Positions 5,974 through 14,332 of a stretch of DNA of 33,672 nt are shown here, piece after piece (position 1 is the stretch's first letter; each line of letters begins with the position of its first letter). Made by a program: the position numbers and the translations under genes. This stretch comes from DATEHG01 sp041691295 (GTDB lineage: Bacteria; Gemmatimonadota; Gemmatimonadetes; Gemmatimonadales; GWC2-71-9), in contig JBEPVA010000014.1 in NCBI GenBank assembly GCA_041691295.1, positions 1-33,672 on the forward strand, written 5' to 3'. Under the pieces are notes generated by a model that worked only from the letters and a program-made list of their open reading frames with translations, was not told the origin of the DNA and did not search any database.

Positions 5974-7164
5974 TTATGCGTCATCCAGCGCCTCGACCCC
6001 GGGCAGCGCCTTTCCTTCAAGGAATTCCAGCGACGCCCCGCCCCCGGTCGACACATGGGTCATCTTGCTGTCGAGGCCGGCCTGGGTCACCGCGGCGGCG
6101 GAATCGCCGCCCCCGACGATCGTGATGGTGCCCTTGCCGGTGGCACGGGCCATGGCTTCCGCGATGGCCAGCGTGCCGCGGTCGAAGGGCGGGGTCTCGA
6201 ATACTCCCATCGGCCCGTTCCACACCACGGTGCCGGCCGATTCGATCCGGGCCGCGAAATCCTTGCTGGTGGCGGCATCGACGTCGAACATGGCCCAGCC
6301 GACCGGAATCTTGTCGCGGGAAACCTCCCGGGTCGGGGTGCCCGCCTTCAGCTCCTGCGCGATCACCGCACCCGCGGGCAGCACCAGCTTCTGCCCCGAC
6401 TTCTGGATGAGGCTGGCGGCCATCTCCACCCGGTCCTCCTCGACCAGCGACTTGCCGGTTTCCAGCCCCATGGCGCGGAAGAAGGTGCACGCCATGGCCC
6501 CGCCAATCAGGATCTGGTCGACCTTGGGCAGCAGCGCCTCGATCAGGTCGATCTTGCCCGATACCTTGGCGCCACCGAGCACCGCGACGAATGGACGCTT
6601 GGGATGGTCGAGCGCACTGCCCAGGTACTTGAGCTCCCGCTCCATGAGGAACCCCGAAACCGCCGGCTTGAGCAACCGGGCGACTCCCTCGGTGCTGGCG
6701 TGGGCCCGGTGGGCCGACCCAAAGGCATCGTTGACGTAGAGATCGCCGAGCGAGGCGAAGACCTTGGCAAGTTCCGGGTCGTTCTGCTCTTCCCCGGGCC
6801 AGAACCGGGTGTTCTCGACCACCGCGACGCCACCGCGCGGCAGGCGCTTGCTCACGGTGATCGCATCCGCCGCCGCGGGATCCGGAATCAGGGTCACTGG
6901 CGCGCCCTGGATCTTTTCCAGTTCAAGCACGCAGGGCTTGAGCGAATATTTGGGATCGGGGCCGCCTTTGGGCCGGCCCAGGTGCGACAGCAGGATGACC
7001 CGCGCGCCATGGTCCCGCAGGTACTTGATGGTGGGAATCGAGGCCCGGATCCGAGTGTTATCGGTGACCGCCCCATCCTTGAGCGGGCAATTGAAATCGA
7101 CCCGGACCAGCGCCCGGCGGCCATCCAGCGCGCCGGGCTGCAACGAGGCGAGTGTGCGCTTCAT
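5974..7164 (-). CDS. pgk: Phosphoglycerate kinase
   Basis: Transfers phosphate from 1,3-bisphosphoglycerate to ADP in glycolysis. The 396-aa length is standard. The N-terminal substrate domain shows RALVRVDFNCPL near 16-27, NTRIRASIPTIKYL near 36-49 and LLSHLGRPKGG near 58-68. The C-terminal nucleotide domain shows LGGAKVSGKIDL, GPMGVFE and the GGGDSAAAV loop near the end. It starts 4 bp after gap stops, so the two are co-translated. Its TAA stop at 5976-5974 lies 4 bp from the end of a seven-unit heptamer array, and tpiA follows only after the roughly 600-bp insert. Confidence 0.98.
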   Translation of the reverse strand: MKRTLASLQPGALDGRRALVRVDFNCPLKDGAVTDNTRIRASIPTIKYLRDHGARVILLSHLGRPKGGPDPKYSLKPCVLELEKIQGAPVTLIPDPAAADAITVSKRLPRGGVAVVENTRFWPGEEQNDPELAKVFASLGDLYVNDAFGSAHRAHASTEGVARLLKPAVSGFLMERELKYLGSALDHPKRPFVAVLGGAKVSGKIDLIEALLPKVDQILIGGAMACTFFRAMGLETGKSLVEEDRVEMAASLIQKSGQKLVLPAGAVIAQELKAGTPTREVSRDKIPVGWAMFDVDAATSKDFAARIESAGTVVWNGPMGVFETPPFDRGTLAIAEAMARATGKGTITIVGGGDSAAAVTQAGLDSKMTHVSTGGGASLEFLEGKALPGVEALDDA

Positions 7165-7168
7165 GCGG

Positions 7169-8182
7169 CTACCAGCCGCGCGACGCGAGGTACCGGAGCA
7201 GGTCGACGCAGCGCGCCGAATAGCCCATCTCGTTGTCGTACCAGCTGGAAATGTGGACCAGGGTGCCGTCGATCACGTTGGTGAGCGCCAGATCGACGGT
7301 ACTGGAAAAGAGGTTGCCGATGTAATCGACCGACACCAGCGGTTCGTCGCTCACCGCCAGTACCCCCTTCAGCTTGCCCGCCGCCGCGGCTTTGAAGGCG
7401 CGGTTGACCTCCTCGATCGTGGTCTGCTTCCCGACGGTGCAGGTCAGGTCAACCACCGAGACATCCGCCGTCGGTACCCGGAGCGAGACTCCGTCGATTT
7501 TGCCCTTGACCTCGGGCAGCACCAGTCCGGTGGCCTTGGCCGCCCCGGTGGTGGTCGGAATGATGCTCAGCGCGGCGGCCCGGGCCCGGCGCAGGTCCTT
7601 GTGCGGCAGGTCGAGGATATTCTGGTCGTTGGTATAGCTGTGCACGGTGGTCATGAAGCCGTTGACGAATCCGAAGTTGTCGAGCACCACCTTGACCATC
7701 GGAACCAGGCAGTTGGTGGTACAGCTGGCGTTGCTGATCACATGATGGGTCCTGGGATCGTACTTCTCATGATTGACCCCGACCACCACCGTGATGTCTT
7801 CCTGCTTGGCGGGCGCGGAGATCACGACCTTGCGGGCACCGGCCGTGAGGTGCTTGGCCGCCTTTTCCCGGTCGGTGAACAGACCGGTCGACTCGAGCAC
7901 GATATCGACGCCCAGATCCTTCCATGGCAGCGCCGCGGGATCCTTCTGCGAGAACACCTGGATGCTCCGGCCGTTGACCTTGAGCCCGTCGGCCTCCGCC
8001 GCCACCGTTCCGGCAAATTGGCCGTGCACCGAGTCATACTTGAGCAGGTGGGCCAGGGTCGTGGTGTCGGTCAGGTCGTTCACCGCCACGATTTCGATCT
8101 CGTTGGTCCCGGCCGCTTCCGCGACCCGGAGCACATTGCGACCGATCCGGCCGAAGCCGTTGATGGCGATCTTGACGGGCAT
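7169..8182 (-). CDS. gap: Glyceraldehyde-3-phosphate dehydrogenase, type I
   Basis: Oxidises and phosphorylates glyceraldehyde 3-phosphate with NAD, making 1,3-bisphosphoglycerate for Pgk. The 337-aa protein has the Rossmann start INGFGRIGR at 7-15, N35-D36 in AVNDLTD (an acidic residue typical of NAD use), the catalytic SNASCTTNC with Cys154, and His181 in TTVHSYTNDQ. The C-terminal WYDNEMGYS motif is present. The ATG at 8182 is preceded by AAGGAATCATC, a fair ribosome-binding site. It opens the gap-pgk glycolytic group; the element at 8200-8272 lies directly upstream. Confidence 0.98.
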   Translation of the reverse strand: MPVKIAINGFGRIGRNVLRVAEAAGTNEIEIVAVNDLTDTTTLAHLLKYDSVHGQFAGTVAAEADGLKVNGRSIQVFSQKDPAALPWKDLGVDIVLESTGLFTDREKAAKHLTAGARKVVISAPAKQEDITVVVGVNHEKYDPRTHHVISNASCTTNCLVPMVKVVLDNFGFVNGFMTTVHSYTNDQNILDLPHKDLRRARAAALSIIPTTTGAAKATGLVLPEVKGKIDGVSLRVPTADVSVVDLTCTVGKQTTIEEVNRAFKAAAAGKLKGVLAVSDEPLVSVDYIGNLFSSTVDLALTNVIDGTLVHISSWYDNEMGYSARCVDLLRYLASRGW

Positions 8183-8199
8183 GATGATTCCTTGGTGAA

Positions 8200-8272
8200 G
8201 TCTGAGGTCGAGGGTCGAGGGACGAGGGCCTGGAGTCGAGAACCTCGACCCTCAGCCCTTGACCCTCGACCC
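8200..8272. repeat. Inverted heptamer-array element C (unit GTCGAGG)
   Basis: The left arm is six 7-mers in perfect register from 8200 to 8241 (GTCTGAG, GTCGAGG twice, GACGAGG, GCCTGGA, GTCGAGA). The right arm is four 7-mers from 8243 to 8270 (CCTCGAC, CCTCAGC, CCTTGAC, CCTCGAC). CCTCGAC is the exact reverse complement of GTCGAGG. The arms are nearly adjacent, so RNA or single-stranded DNA could form a long hairpin. The right arm encodes the last residues and the stop of comF (8254-8252); the left arm ends 18 bp from the gap start. Confidence 0.85.
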
Positions 8273-9010
8273 AGCGTCGGGTCCCGACTCATGCGTCGAG
8301 AGTGGTTCCAGCGCCCGCGCGAAAGTTACCCCGGCCACGGCCATCGCTCCAGCCGCGTCGAGCGCAGTGGCGGCAGCGGTCAGGGTGGCACCCGTGGTGA
8401 AGACATCGTCGACCACCAGTACCCGAAGCCCCGCCGCGGCCCCTTCAGCACCGAATGCGCCAGCCACATTGGCCGCACGGGCCTGGGGCGTGAGAGCCGT
8501 CTGGGTCGGGCTTTCGCGGTCGCGCCGCAACAGGTCCTCGCGCCAGGACCACCCCAGCCGGCGTGACAGTGCCTCGGCCAGTCGAGCGGCCTGGTTGTAG
8601 CCGCGCCGCCGCTGCTTGGCGGCCGTCAGGGGAATGGGCGCCAGCACCCATTCGCCACTGCCTGAGATTTCCGGCGCCATGACCTCGGCCATGGCGTCGG
8701 TCACCCGCCACCATCCCTCATATTTCAGTGCGTGCACTGCGCGACGCACCGGATCATCCAGCCAGACCCCGCTGTGGACCCAGCTCAGGCACTCGGGCCA
8801 CTCACGACAGAGTCGGCACGGGAGATCGAACCGGCGAGGCTGGGAGCAGCGGGCGCAGCGCGGTTCCGGCAGCCGCCGCCAGCGGCACCGGCACAGGCCG
8901 CAGACCAGCGGATCGTCGGGCCCGGTCACCGCTGTGCAGATCAGACAACTCCCGGGCAGGAGCCATCGTTCCAGCGCCGCGAATCCGGTGGCCGGCCTAG
9001 TGGAGGGCAC
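8252..9010 (-). CDS. comF: ComF-family phosphoribosyltransferase-like protein
   Basis: ComF-type proteins couple a zinc-ribbon region to a phosphoribosyltransferase fold and are needed for DNA uptake in naturally competent species. The 252-aa protein has cysteine pairs C22/C25, C37/C40, C52/C55 and C65/C68, then the RRRGYNQA motif and the PRPP-binding loop VLVVDDVFTTGAT near 197-209. The GTG at 9010 overlaps the aroE stop by 14 bp and gives the usual short lead before the first cysteine pair; longer starts lie inside aroE. The C-terminal DAGSRVKG and the TGA stop are encoded by heptamer-array DNA, so the natural C-terminus may have been replaced. Competence itself cannot be inferred from this gene alone. 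Confidence 0.88.
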   Translation of the reverse strand: MPSTRPATGFAALERWLLPGSCLICTAVTGPDDPLVCGLCRCRWRRLPEPRCARCSQPRRFDLPCRLCREWPECLSWVHSGVWLDDPVRRAVHALKYEGWWRVTDAMAEVMAPEISGSGEWVLAPIPLTAAKQRRRGYNQAARLAEALSRRLGWSWREDLLRRDRESPTQTALTPQARAANVAGAFGAEGAAAGLRVLVVDDVFTTGATLTAAATALDAAGAMAVAGVTFARALEPLSTHESGPDAGSRVKG

Positions 9011-9800
9011 TCTCGACCGCCGCGCGCATGATTTCAACGGGCGCATCCTCGGCCGGAAACCAGTGCCGGAACGCCGCGGCGCCCTGTTCGACCAGCATCG
9101 CCCGTCCATCGGAGGCCCGGAGCCCGTGGTCCCGCATCGCTCGCACCCACAGCGTGGCGCCGGCAGCGTACACCAGGTCCAGCGCCACTTCGGCCTCGGG
9201 CGCGTCGTCCGCGGACAGCGGCAGGTGGTCGCCCGCCTGGAGGCCCAGTGGAGTGGCGTTGATCATGACCCGGCATTCGCGACTGTCGGCCAGCACCAGG
9301 CCCAGCGTCTGGACCCACTTCTCAAATTCCGCTCGCCGGCCGGATGCCCGTGACCGGATCGCGATCCCCACTCCTCGCTCAGCGGCCGCAACGGCGACGG
9401 CCCTCGCCCCGCCACCGGTGCCGGCCAGCAGCCACGGGCCCGGCGGGGCCTCAAGTTGATCGAGCGCCCCGATGATACCTGCCACGTCGGTGTTGTCGCC
9501 CACGATCTCCGACCCTTCGCCCCAGAAGGTATTGGCGGCCCCGACCCGTGTGACCAGCGCGCTGGGACGGGTGAGCGCCTGGGACGCTTCGGTCTTGTGC
9601 GGCACGGTCACATTGCCGCCGCCGCCGCTCGCGGTCAGGGTGTTGATCGCGGCGACGACCCGGCCGGGCTGGCAGCTGAGGGGGATATACACGGCATCGA
9701 GCCCAAGGGCCCGGAACGCAGCGTTGTGCATGGAAGGGGAGAGACTGTGCGCCACCGGCTGTCCCAGAATTGCGAACACCCGGGTCCGACCGGAGATCAT
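8997..9800 (-). CDS. aroE: Shikimate dehydrogenase
   Basis: NADPH-dependent reduction of 3-dehydroshikimate to shikimate in aromatic amino acid synthesis. The 267-aa protein shows HSLSPSMHN near 18-26, NVTVPHK with catalytic Lys69, and GDNTD with Asp105 (101-105). The dinucleotide loop reads AGTGGGARA near 126-134. The usual NRTxxR NADP-phosphate clamp is replaced by RSRASGR, so cofactor preference may be relaxed (inference). The ATG overlaps the phosphatase stop upstream in an ATGA, and the comF start lies within its 3' end, so comF is translated behind it. Confidence 0.95.
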   Translation of the reverse strand: MISGRTRVFAILGQPVAHSLSPSMHNAAFRALGLDAVYIPLSCQPGRVVAAINTLTASGGGGNVTVPHKTEASQALTRPSALVTRVGAANTFWGEGSEIVGDNTDVAGIIGALDQLEAPPGPWLLAGTGGGARAVAVAAAERGVGIAIRSRASGRRAEFEKWVQTLGLVLADSRECRVMINATPLGLQAGDHLPLSADDAPEAEVALDLVYAAGATLWVRAMRDHGLRASDGRAMLVEQGAAAFRHWFPAEDAPVEIMRAAVESALH

Positions 9801-10258
9801 TTGGCGCCTTCGGCGGCCAGGCGGGTGACCAGTGTGGCCATCAGGGTCTGCAACTCCACAAAGGTTTCCCGGTAGCCGTCGATCGGACCGCCGAACGGGT
9901 CGGGTACTTCGGCCGGGGCACCGCTGCGCCCGGCGAACTCGCCGAGCAGATGGGTCTTGCCGGCGCCACCCAGCTCTTCAACCCGGGCGCGATGATGGCG
10001 AGCCATCGTGAAGATCAGGTCGGCGCCCGCGACCACGTCACGGCTCAGCAGGCTGGCCCGGTGGGCCGAAAGGTCGAGTCCGACTTCGAGCGCCACGAGG
10101 TACGCCCCTTCCGAGACCGGCGCCCCTTCCCACGCCCCGGTGCCGGCCGAGGCCACCGTGACATCGGGAATCCCGCGGCGCTCGAGCTCGTGGCGCAGGA
10201 TCGACTCGGCCATCGGGCTGCGGCAGGTGTTTCCGGTGCAGACAAAGAGAACGTTCAT
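9797..10258 (-). CDS. Low-molecular-weight phosphatase, probably protein-arginine phosphatase (YwlE-like)
   Basis: The 153-aa protein has the CX5R loop CTGNTCRS (Cys7, Arg13) at the very N-terminus and the general acid Asp120 in DPFGG. In the YwlE protein-arginine phosphatases a threonine occupies the loop position (CTGNTCRSP) where tyrosine phosphatases usually have isoleucine; here Thr11 is present, and the DPFGG ending also matches YwlE rather than the DPY of tyrosine phosphatases. It would reverse arginine phosphorylation made by McsB, which is not in this window. ATGA overlaps join it to tsaC before and aroE after. The family call is firm; the substrate call is inference from two motifs. 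Confidence 0.85.
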   Translation of the reverse strand: MNVLFVCTGNTCRSPMAESILRHELERRGIPDVTVASAGTGAWEGAPVSEGAYLVALEVGLDLSAHRASLLSRDVVAGADLIFTMARHHRARVEELGGAGKTHLLGEFAGRSGAPAEVPDPFGGPIDGYRETFVELQTLMATLVTRLAAEGAK

Positions 10259-10884
10259 CGGGCCAGCGCTTTCTTCACATCGGACCAGGCAATGGCACCC
10301 TCACGAATCAGGACCGGCACCCGTCCGCAGAGATCGAGCACCGTGGAAGGGGGCGAGGGGTGAAGCCGCCCCCCGTCGAGCACCAGCAACTCGCTCGGGC
10401 CGCCGAACTCGGCCTCGATGGCGGCGGCGTCCGACAGCGGGACCCCGCCCGACCGATTGGCCGAAGTGGAAATCAAAGGGGCATCGAGCGCCGACACCAG
10501 CGCCATAGCACCACGGTGCGAGCTCTGACGCACCGCCACGCCGCCATTGGGCCCCACGATACCTCGCGGCAACACCGCATCTCCCATCGGGAGGACCAGG
10601 GTCAGCGGGCCGGGCCAGAAGGCCCCGACCAGGCGCGCCGCCTCCACCCGTACTTCGAGTCCCAGCCGAGCGGCCATCGAGAGCTCGCTGATCAGGATCA
10701 GCAGCGGCTTGTCGGGATCGCGCCGCTTGAGCCGGTCGATAGCCTCGATGCCGGCTTCATTAGGTCGGGCGCCGAGCCCGTAGAGTGTCTCCGTCGGATA
10801 GGCGATGAGCCGATCGGCCTCGAGGTGGGCAAGCACCCGAGGCATGGCCGCCGCGATTTCCTGGTCCGACGAAAATGGGATCAT
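10255..10884 (-). CDS. tsaC: Threonylcarbamoyl-AMP synthase (Sua5/YciO/YrdC family)
   Basis: Makes threonylcarbamoyl-AMP from threonine, bicarbonate and ATP for t6A37 modification of ANN-decoding tRNAs. The 209-aa protein shows YPTETLYGLGA near 29-39, KRRDPDKPL near 53-61, FWPGPLTLVL near 89-98 and the STSAN motif at 139-143. The long Sua5-type C-terminal domain is absent, so it is the short TsaC form. The ATG at 10884 overlaps the ispD stop (ATGA), which decides the start over an upstream in-frame ATG. Its own stop overlaps the phosphatase start in the same way. A YciO paralogue cannot be fully excluded. Confidence 0.93.
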   Translation of the reverse strand: MIPFSSDQEIAAAMPRVLAHLEADRLIAYPTETLYGLGARPNEAGIEAIDRLKRRDPDKPLLILISELSMAARLGLEVRVEAARLVGAFWPGPLTLVLPMGDAVLPRGIVGPNGGVAVRQSSHRGAMALVSALDAPLISTSANRSGGVPLSDAAAIEAEFGGPSELLVLDGGRLHPSPPSTVLDLCGRVPVLIREGAIAWSDVKKALAR

Positions 10885-11579
10885 GCGCCAGCCCCTCCCG
10901 CCAGCCATTCAGCCAATCGAAGATCGTACGCGGTGGTGATCTTGATGTTCTGCTCCGATCCGGGCACCACCGTCACCACGGCCCCGAGGGCCTCGACCAG
11001 TGCCGCATCGTCCGTAGCCGTCTGGCCGCCAGTCCTGGCAGCCGCGTAGGCCCGCTCAAGCATTGCCCGCGGAAAACCCTGTGGCGTCTGGGCCCGGTAC
11101 AATCCCTCACGCGGAATGGTTCGGCTGATGGTCCCGCCCTGGCCCGGAGCGGCCTGCTTCAGAGTATCGCTGAGCGGCAGCGCCGGCACGGCGCCCTTCC
11201 CTTCGCGGGCCCGCGCGATCACGGCATCGATGGTGGCCCGGTCCACGAACGGGCGGGCCGCGTCGTGAACCAGGACGATGCTGCAATCACTCGGCAGCGC
11301 GCCGACTCCCGCCATGGCGGAATCGGTCCGTTCGGCGCCGCCCGGCAGTAGTCGAAGCGCAGGACCCTGCAACTGGCTCAACCATTCCGGTGGCGCGTCG
11401 ACCAGCTTCGGCGGCAGCACCACAACCGTGCTGGAAACATCAGGATGTGCCGTGAAGGGCCGCAGCGACCGGAGCAGCATCGGTATCCCGGCGATCGGGC
11501 GGAACTGCTTTGGCGTATCGCCACCGAGCCGGGTGCCTTGCCCCGCCGCGACGATCACGACGCCAACGTTACGCGGCAA
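10881..11579 (-). CDS. ispD: 2-C-methyl-D-erythritol 4-phosphate cytidylyltransferase
   Basis: Forms CDP-methylerythritol in the non-mevalonate isoprenoid pathway. Family motifs: AAGQGTRLGG at 11-20 (CTP-binding loop), Lys24 in TPKQF, VLVHDAARPFV near 103-112, the QTPQGF motif and the TDDAALVE segment. The open frame extends upstream through radA, but only a TTG at 11579 gives a family-like N-terminus (PRNVGVVIVAAG) and a 232-aa length; it overlaps the radA end by 11 bp. An internal GTG at 11558 is possible but would clip the first strand. ispF is not fused or adjacent. Confidence 0.92.
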   Translation of the reverse strand: MPRNVGVVIVAAGQGTRLGGDTPKQFRPIAGIPMLLRSLRPFTAHPDVSSTVVVLPPKLVDAPPEWLSQLQGPALRLLPGGAERTDSAMAGVGALPSDCSIVLVHDAARPFVDRATIDAVIARAREGKGAVPALPLSDTLKQAAPGQGGTISRTIPREGLYRAQTPQGFPRAMLERAYAAARTGGQTATDDAALVEALGAVVTVVPGSEQNIKITTAYDLRLAEWLAGGAGA

Positions 11580-12945
11580 GGATACCGACCAGCTGTTCGA
11601 TGTGCTCGAGTCCCACCAGCTTGATCCCCGGCAATCGGCCTGCGGTGCGACTCGAGGCGATGATCCGCTTGAAGCCGAGTCTCGGCGCCTCGGCCAGCCG
11701 CCGTTCAATTCCGCCGACCGGTCGGATTTCGCCGGCCAGCCCGATTTCGCCGACGAACAGCATGTCGGGGGGAGCGGGACGGTTGTGCAAGCTGGAGAGG
11801 AGCGCCGCTGCCACCGCCAGATCGGCCGACGGTTCGGTCAGGCGGACACCCGCTGTGGCCTGAACGAAGACATCGAGATCGGCAAAGGCAGTTCCTCCCC
11901 GCCGCTCAAGCACCGCCAGCAGGACCGCCAGCCGCTTGGGATCGAGGCCGGTGGCCACGCGCTGCGGAGTGCCATAGCCGGCCCGCGCCGCCAGCGCCTG
12001 AACTTCCACCAGCACCGGACGAGTGCCCTCGAGCAGCGCCGTGACCGCGCTGCCGCTCGATCCGGCTGCCCGGGCATCAAGGAACAACGCCGACGGATTG
12101 GGCACCGGCACCAGTCCGTGCCCGGTCATCGAGAAGACCCCGATCTCATCGACCGAGCCGAACCGGTTCTTGGTGGCCCGGAGCAGCCGGTAGTCGAGCG
12201 ACGATTCTCCCTCAAAATAGAGAACGGTGTCCACGATGTGCTCGAGCGTCTTGGGACCGGCAATGCCGCCACCCTTGGTCACATGTCCGACCACGATCAC
12301 CGCAACGCCGGTTTCCTTGGCGTAGCGCATCAATCGCGAGGCACATTCACGAACCTGCCCCACGTTCCCGGGAGCGCCTTCGAGCAGGTCGGAATAGACG
12401 GTCTGGATCGAGTCGAGCACCAGGATCTCGGTGCCCAGCGCCGAGGTGGCCTCGAGAATGGCCTCCAGCCGGGTTTCGCCGGCAACGTGCACCGGCCCTG
12501 CATCCTCTTCCAGGCGTCCTGCCCTGAGGCGCAACTGTTCCGGTGACTCTTCCCCGCTGGCATAGAGCACCTTCCGGCCCGACGCTTCGAGTCTGGCGGC
12601 CGCCTGGAGCAACAGCGTCGACTTGCCGATCCCAGGCTCTCCGCCGACCAGAATCATCGATCCCGGCACGATCCCGCCGCCCAGCACGAAATCGAGCTCG
12701 TTCATGCCGGTGGACCAGCGGATCAGCTTGCTCTCGGCGATCTCGCTGATCCGGAAGGTCGGCGCCGCGGGCGTGCCCCTGCCGCGGCCGCCGCGGCCAC
12801 CCCGCTCGGCCCGGCCGCCCGACGACACCACTGGTTCCTCGGCCACACTGTTCCACTCGCCACAGCCATCGCAGCGCCCCACCCACTTGGGATGCTCGTG
12901 GCCGCATTCGGTGCAGCGATAGACCGACCTCGGCTTACTCGCCAT
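11569..12945 (-). CDS. radA: DNA repair protein RadA
   Basis: RecA-like ATPase acting in recombination-intermediate branch migration. The 458-aa protein has the zinc finger C11/C14/C25/C28, a Walker A GGEPGIGKST at 101-110, the RadA-specific KNRFG motif at 259-263, and a C-terminal Lon-protease-like domain without an obvious catalytic pair. A Gly/Arg-rich linker (about 43-58) follows the zinc finger. The ATG overlaps the dnaB stop by 11 bp and its 3' end overlaps ispD by 11 bp. The pairing with dnaB suggests a replication and repair group. Confidence 0.97.
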   Translation of the reverse strand: MASKPRSVYRCTECGHEHPKWVGRCDGCGEWNSVAEEPVVSSGGRAERGGRGGRGRGTPAAPTFRISEIAESKLIRWSTGMNELDFVLGGGIVPGSMILVGGEPGIGKSTLLLQAAARLEASGRKVLYASGEESPEQLRLRAGRLEEDAGPVHVAGETRLEAILEATSALGTEILVLDSIQTVYSDLLEGAPGNVGQVRECASRLMRYAKETGVAVIVVGHVTKGGGIAGPKTLEHIVDTVLYFEGESSLDYRLLRATKNRFGSVDEIGVFSMTGHGLVPVPNPSALFLDARAAGSSGSAVTALLEGTRPVLVEVQALAARAGYGTPQRVATGLDPKRLAVLLAVLERRGGTAFADLDVFVQATAGVRLTEPSADLAVAAALLSSLHNRPAPPDMLFVGEIGLAGEIRPVGGIERRLAEAPRLGFKRIIASSRTAGRLPGIKLVGLEHIEQLVGILAA

Positions 12946-14332
12946 AACCCTCGGGTGGCTGTCGATTCGACTTGCTGCTGAACCGGGTAAACCGGGAGTG
13001 CCAGGTCAGCTCCACCCGGCCCGTCGGTCCATTGCGGTTCTTTTCCACGATCAGTTCGGCCTGGCCCTTGAGACTCTCGTCATCCTTGTCGTAGTACTCG
13101 GGCCGGTGAATGAACATCACGATGTCGGCATCCTGCTCGATGGCGCCGGAATCCCGCAGATCGGACAGCTGCGGCTTGCGGTCGCCGCCGCGCTGCTCGC
13201 TGGCCCGGCTCAACTGGGACAACGCCACCACCGGCACCTCGAGCTCGCGGGCCAGGCCCTTAAGGGCCCGTGAAATATCCGAGATTTCCTGGACCCGTCC
13301 CTGGGCCGCCACCTCGGGACTCCGCATCAGCTGCAGGTAGTCCACCAGAATCATCCCGATCTGGTGCTCCCGCATCTGGCGCCGGGCCATCGAGCGTGCC
13401 TGCAGCGCCGTCAGGGCTGGCTGGTCGAAGAAGAACAGCGGGGCGCCGGACAGGACGCCGGCCGCCCTGGCCAGGCTGGCAAAATCGACATCGGTCAGCA
13501 TGCCGCGGCGGATCTTCATGGCATCGACCCCGGCTTCGGAAGCCAGGAACCGCTGGACCAGGCTGTCATTCGACATTTCCAGCGAAAAGATCAGGACCCC
13601 GGTCTTGGGCTCCGCCAGCGCCGCATTGGCCGCGATGTTCAGGCAGAGCGCCGTCTTGCCCATCGAGGGCCGCGCGGCCACGATGATGAGCTCGGAGGGC
13701 TGGAACCCGGACGTCAGCTCATCCAAATCTGCAAAGCCGCTGGGAACTCCGGTAATCTTTTTCCCAGCCTTGTTCAGCAATTCAATGCGTTCCATCGTCG
13801 GCCAGAGCAGTTCCTTGATCCGGACGACATTCTCCCCCTGCCGGTCCTGCGCCACCCGGAAGATCCGCGATTCAGCGACGTCAAGCAGGTCGTTGGCCGG
13901 CTTCTTCCCTTCGTAGGTTTCCTGGATGATGGAGGTGGCGGCCTCGATCAGGTTCCGCATCACCGCCTTTTCACGCACGATCTGGATGTGGAACTCGAGA
14001 TTGGCGGCGGTGGGAACCGCATCGACCAGGTCGGAGAGAAAGGCGGTGCCGCCGATCTCGGCCAGTTCGCCGCTGCGCTCAAGTTCGTTGCGGAGGGTGA
14101 CGGGATCAATGACCATCCGCTGCTCCATCAGCCGGCGCAGCGCCCGGAAGACCCGGCGGTGCGATTCGCGATAGAAGACGGTGTCATCGATCAGCTCGAT
14201 GGCGCGGAGGGCGGCATCCTGGTCGAGCAGCATGGCGCCGAGCACCGACTGCTCGGCCTCGTTGTTCCAGGGCACCGAGCGGCCTGCGGGAGCCTCAGAG
14301 GTCGAGGAGCTGGCGGGCGATACGGACGTCAT
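12935..14332 (-). CDS. dnaB: Replicative DNA helicase DnaB
   Basis: Hexameric 5'-3' helicase of the replication fork. From the ATG at 14332 it is 465 aa: the N-terminal primase-interaction domain begins with VPWNNEAEQSVLGAMLLD near 20-37, a linker follows, then the RecA-fold motor with Walker A ARPSMGKTAL at 220-229, the DYLQLM Walker B, and SQLSRASEQR and DLRDSGAIEQDAD downstream. No intein is present. An alternative GTG at 14275 would begin exactly at VPWNNEAEQ (446 aa) and not overlap the glycosylase; the ATG overlaps it by 38 bp. Both starts are reasonable; neither has a clear ribosome-binding site. Confidence 0.96.
   Translation of the reverse strand: MTSVSPASSSTSEAPAGRSVPWNNEAEQSVLGAMLLDQDAALRAIELIDDTVFYRESHRRVFRALRRLMEQRMVIDPVTLRNELERSGELAEIGGTAFLSDLVDAVPTAANLEFHIQIVREKAVMRNLIEAATSIIQETYEGKKPANDLLDVAESRIFRVAQDRQGENVVRIKELLWPTMERIELLNKAGKKITGVPSGFADLDELTSGFQPSELIIVAARPSMGKTALCLNIAANAALAEPKTGVLIFSLEMSNDSLVQRFLASEAGVDAMKIRRGMLTDVDFASLARAAGVLSGAPLFFFDQPALTALQARSMARRQMREHQIGMILVDYLQLMRSPEVAAQGRVQEISDISRALKGLARELEVPVVALSQLSRASEQRGGDRKPQLSDLRDSGAIEQDADIVMFIHRPEYYDKDDESLKGQAELIVEKNRNGPTGRVELTWHSRFTRFSSKSNRQPPEGYGE

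Noticed and set aside
5956..8566. Long open frames on the plus strand across pgk, gap and comF (over 400 and 600 codons)
   Set aside because: They are antisense to genes with complete catalytic motifs, have no recognisable domains and are the expected shadow of high-GC third positions.
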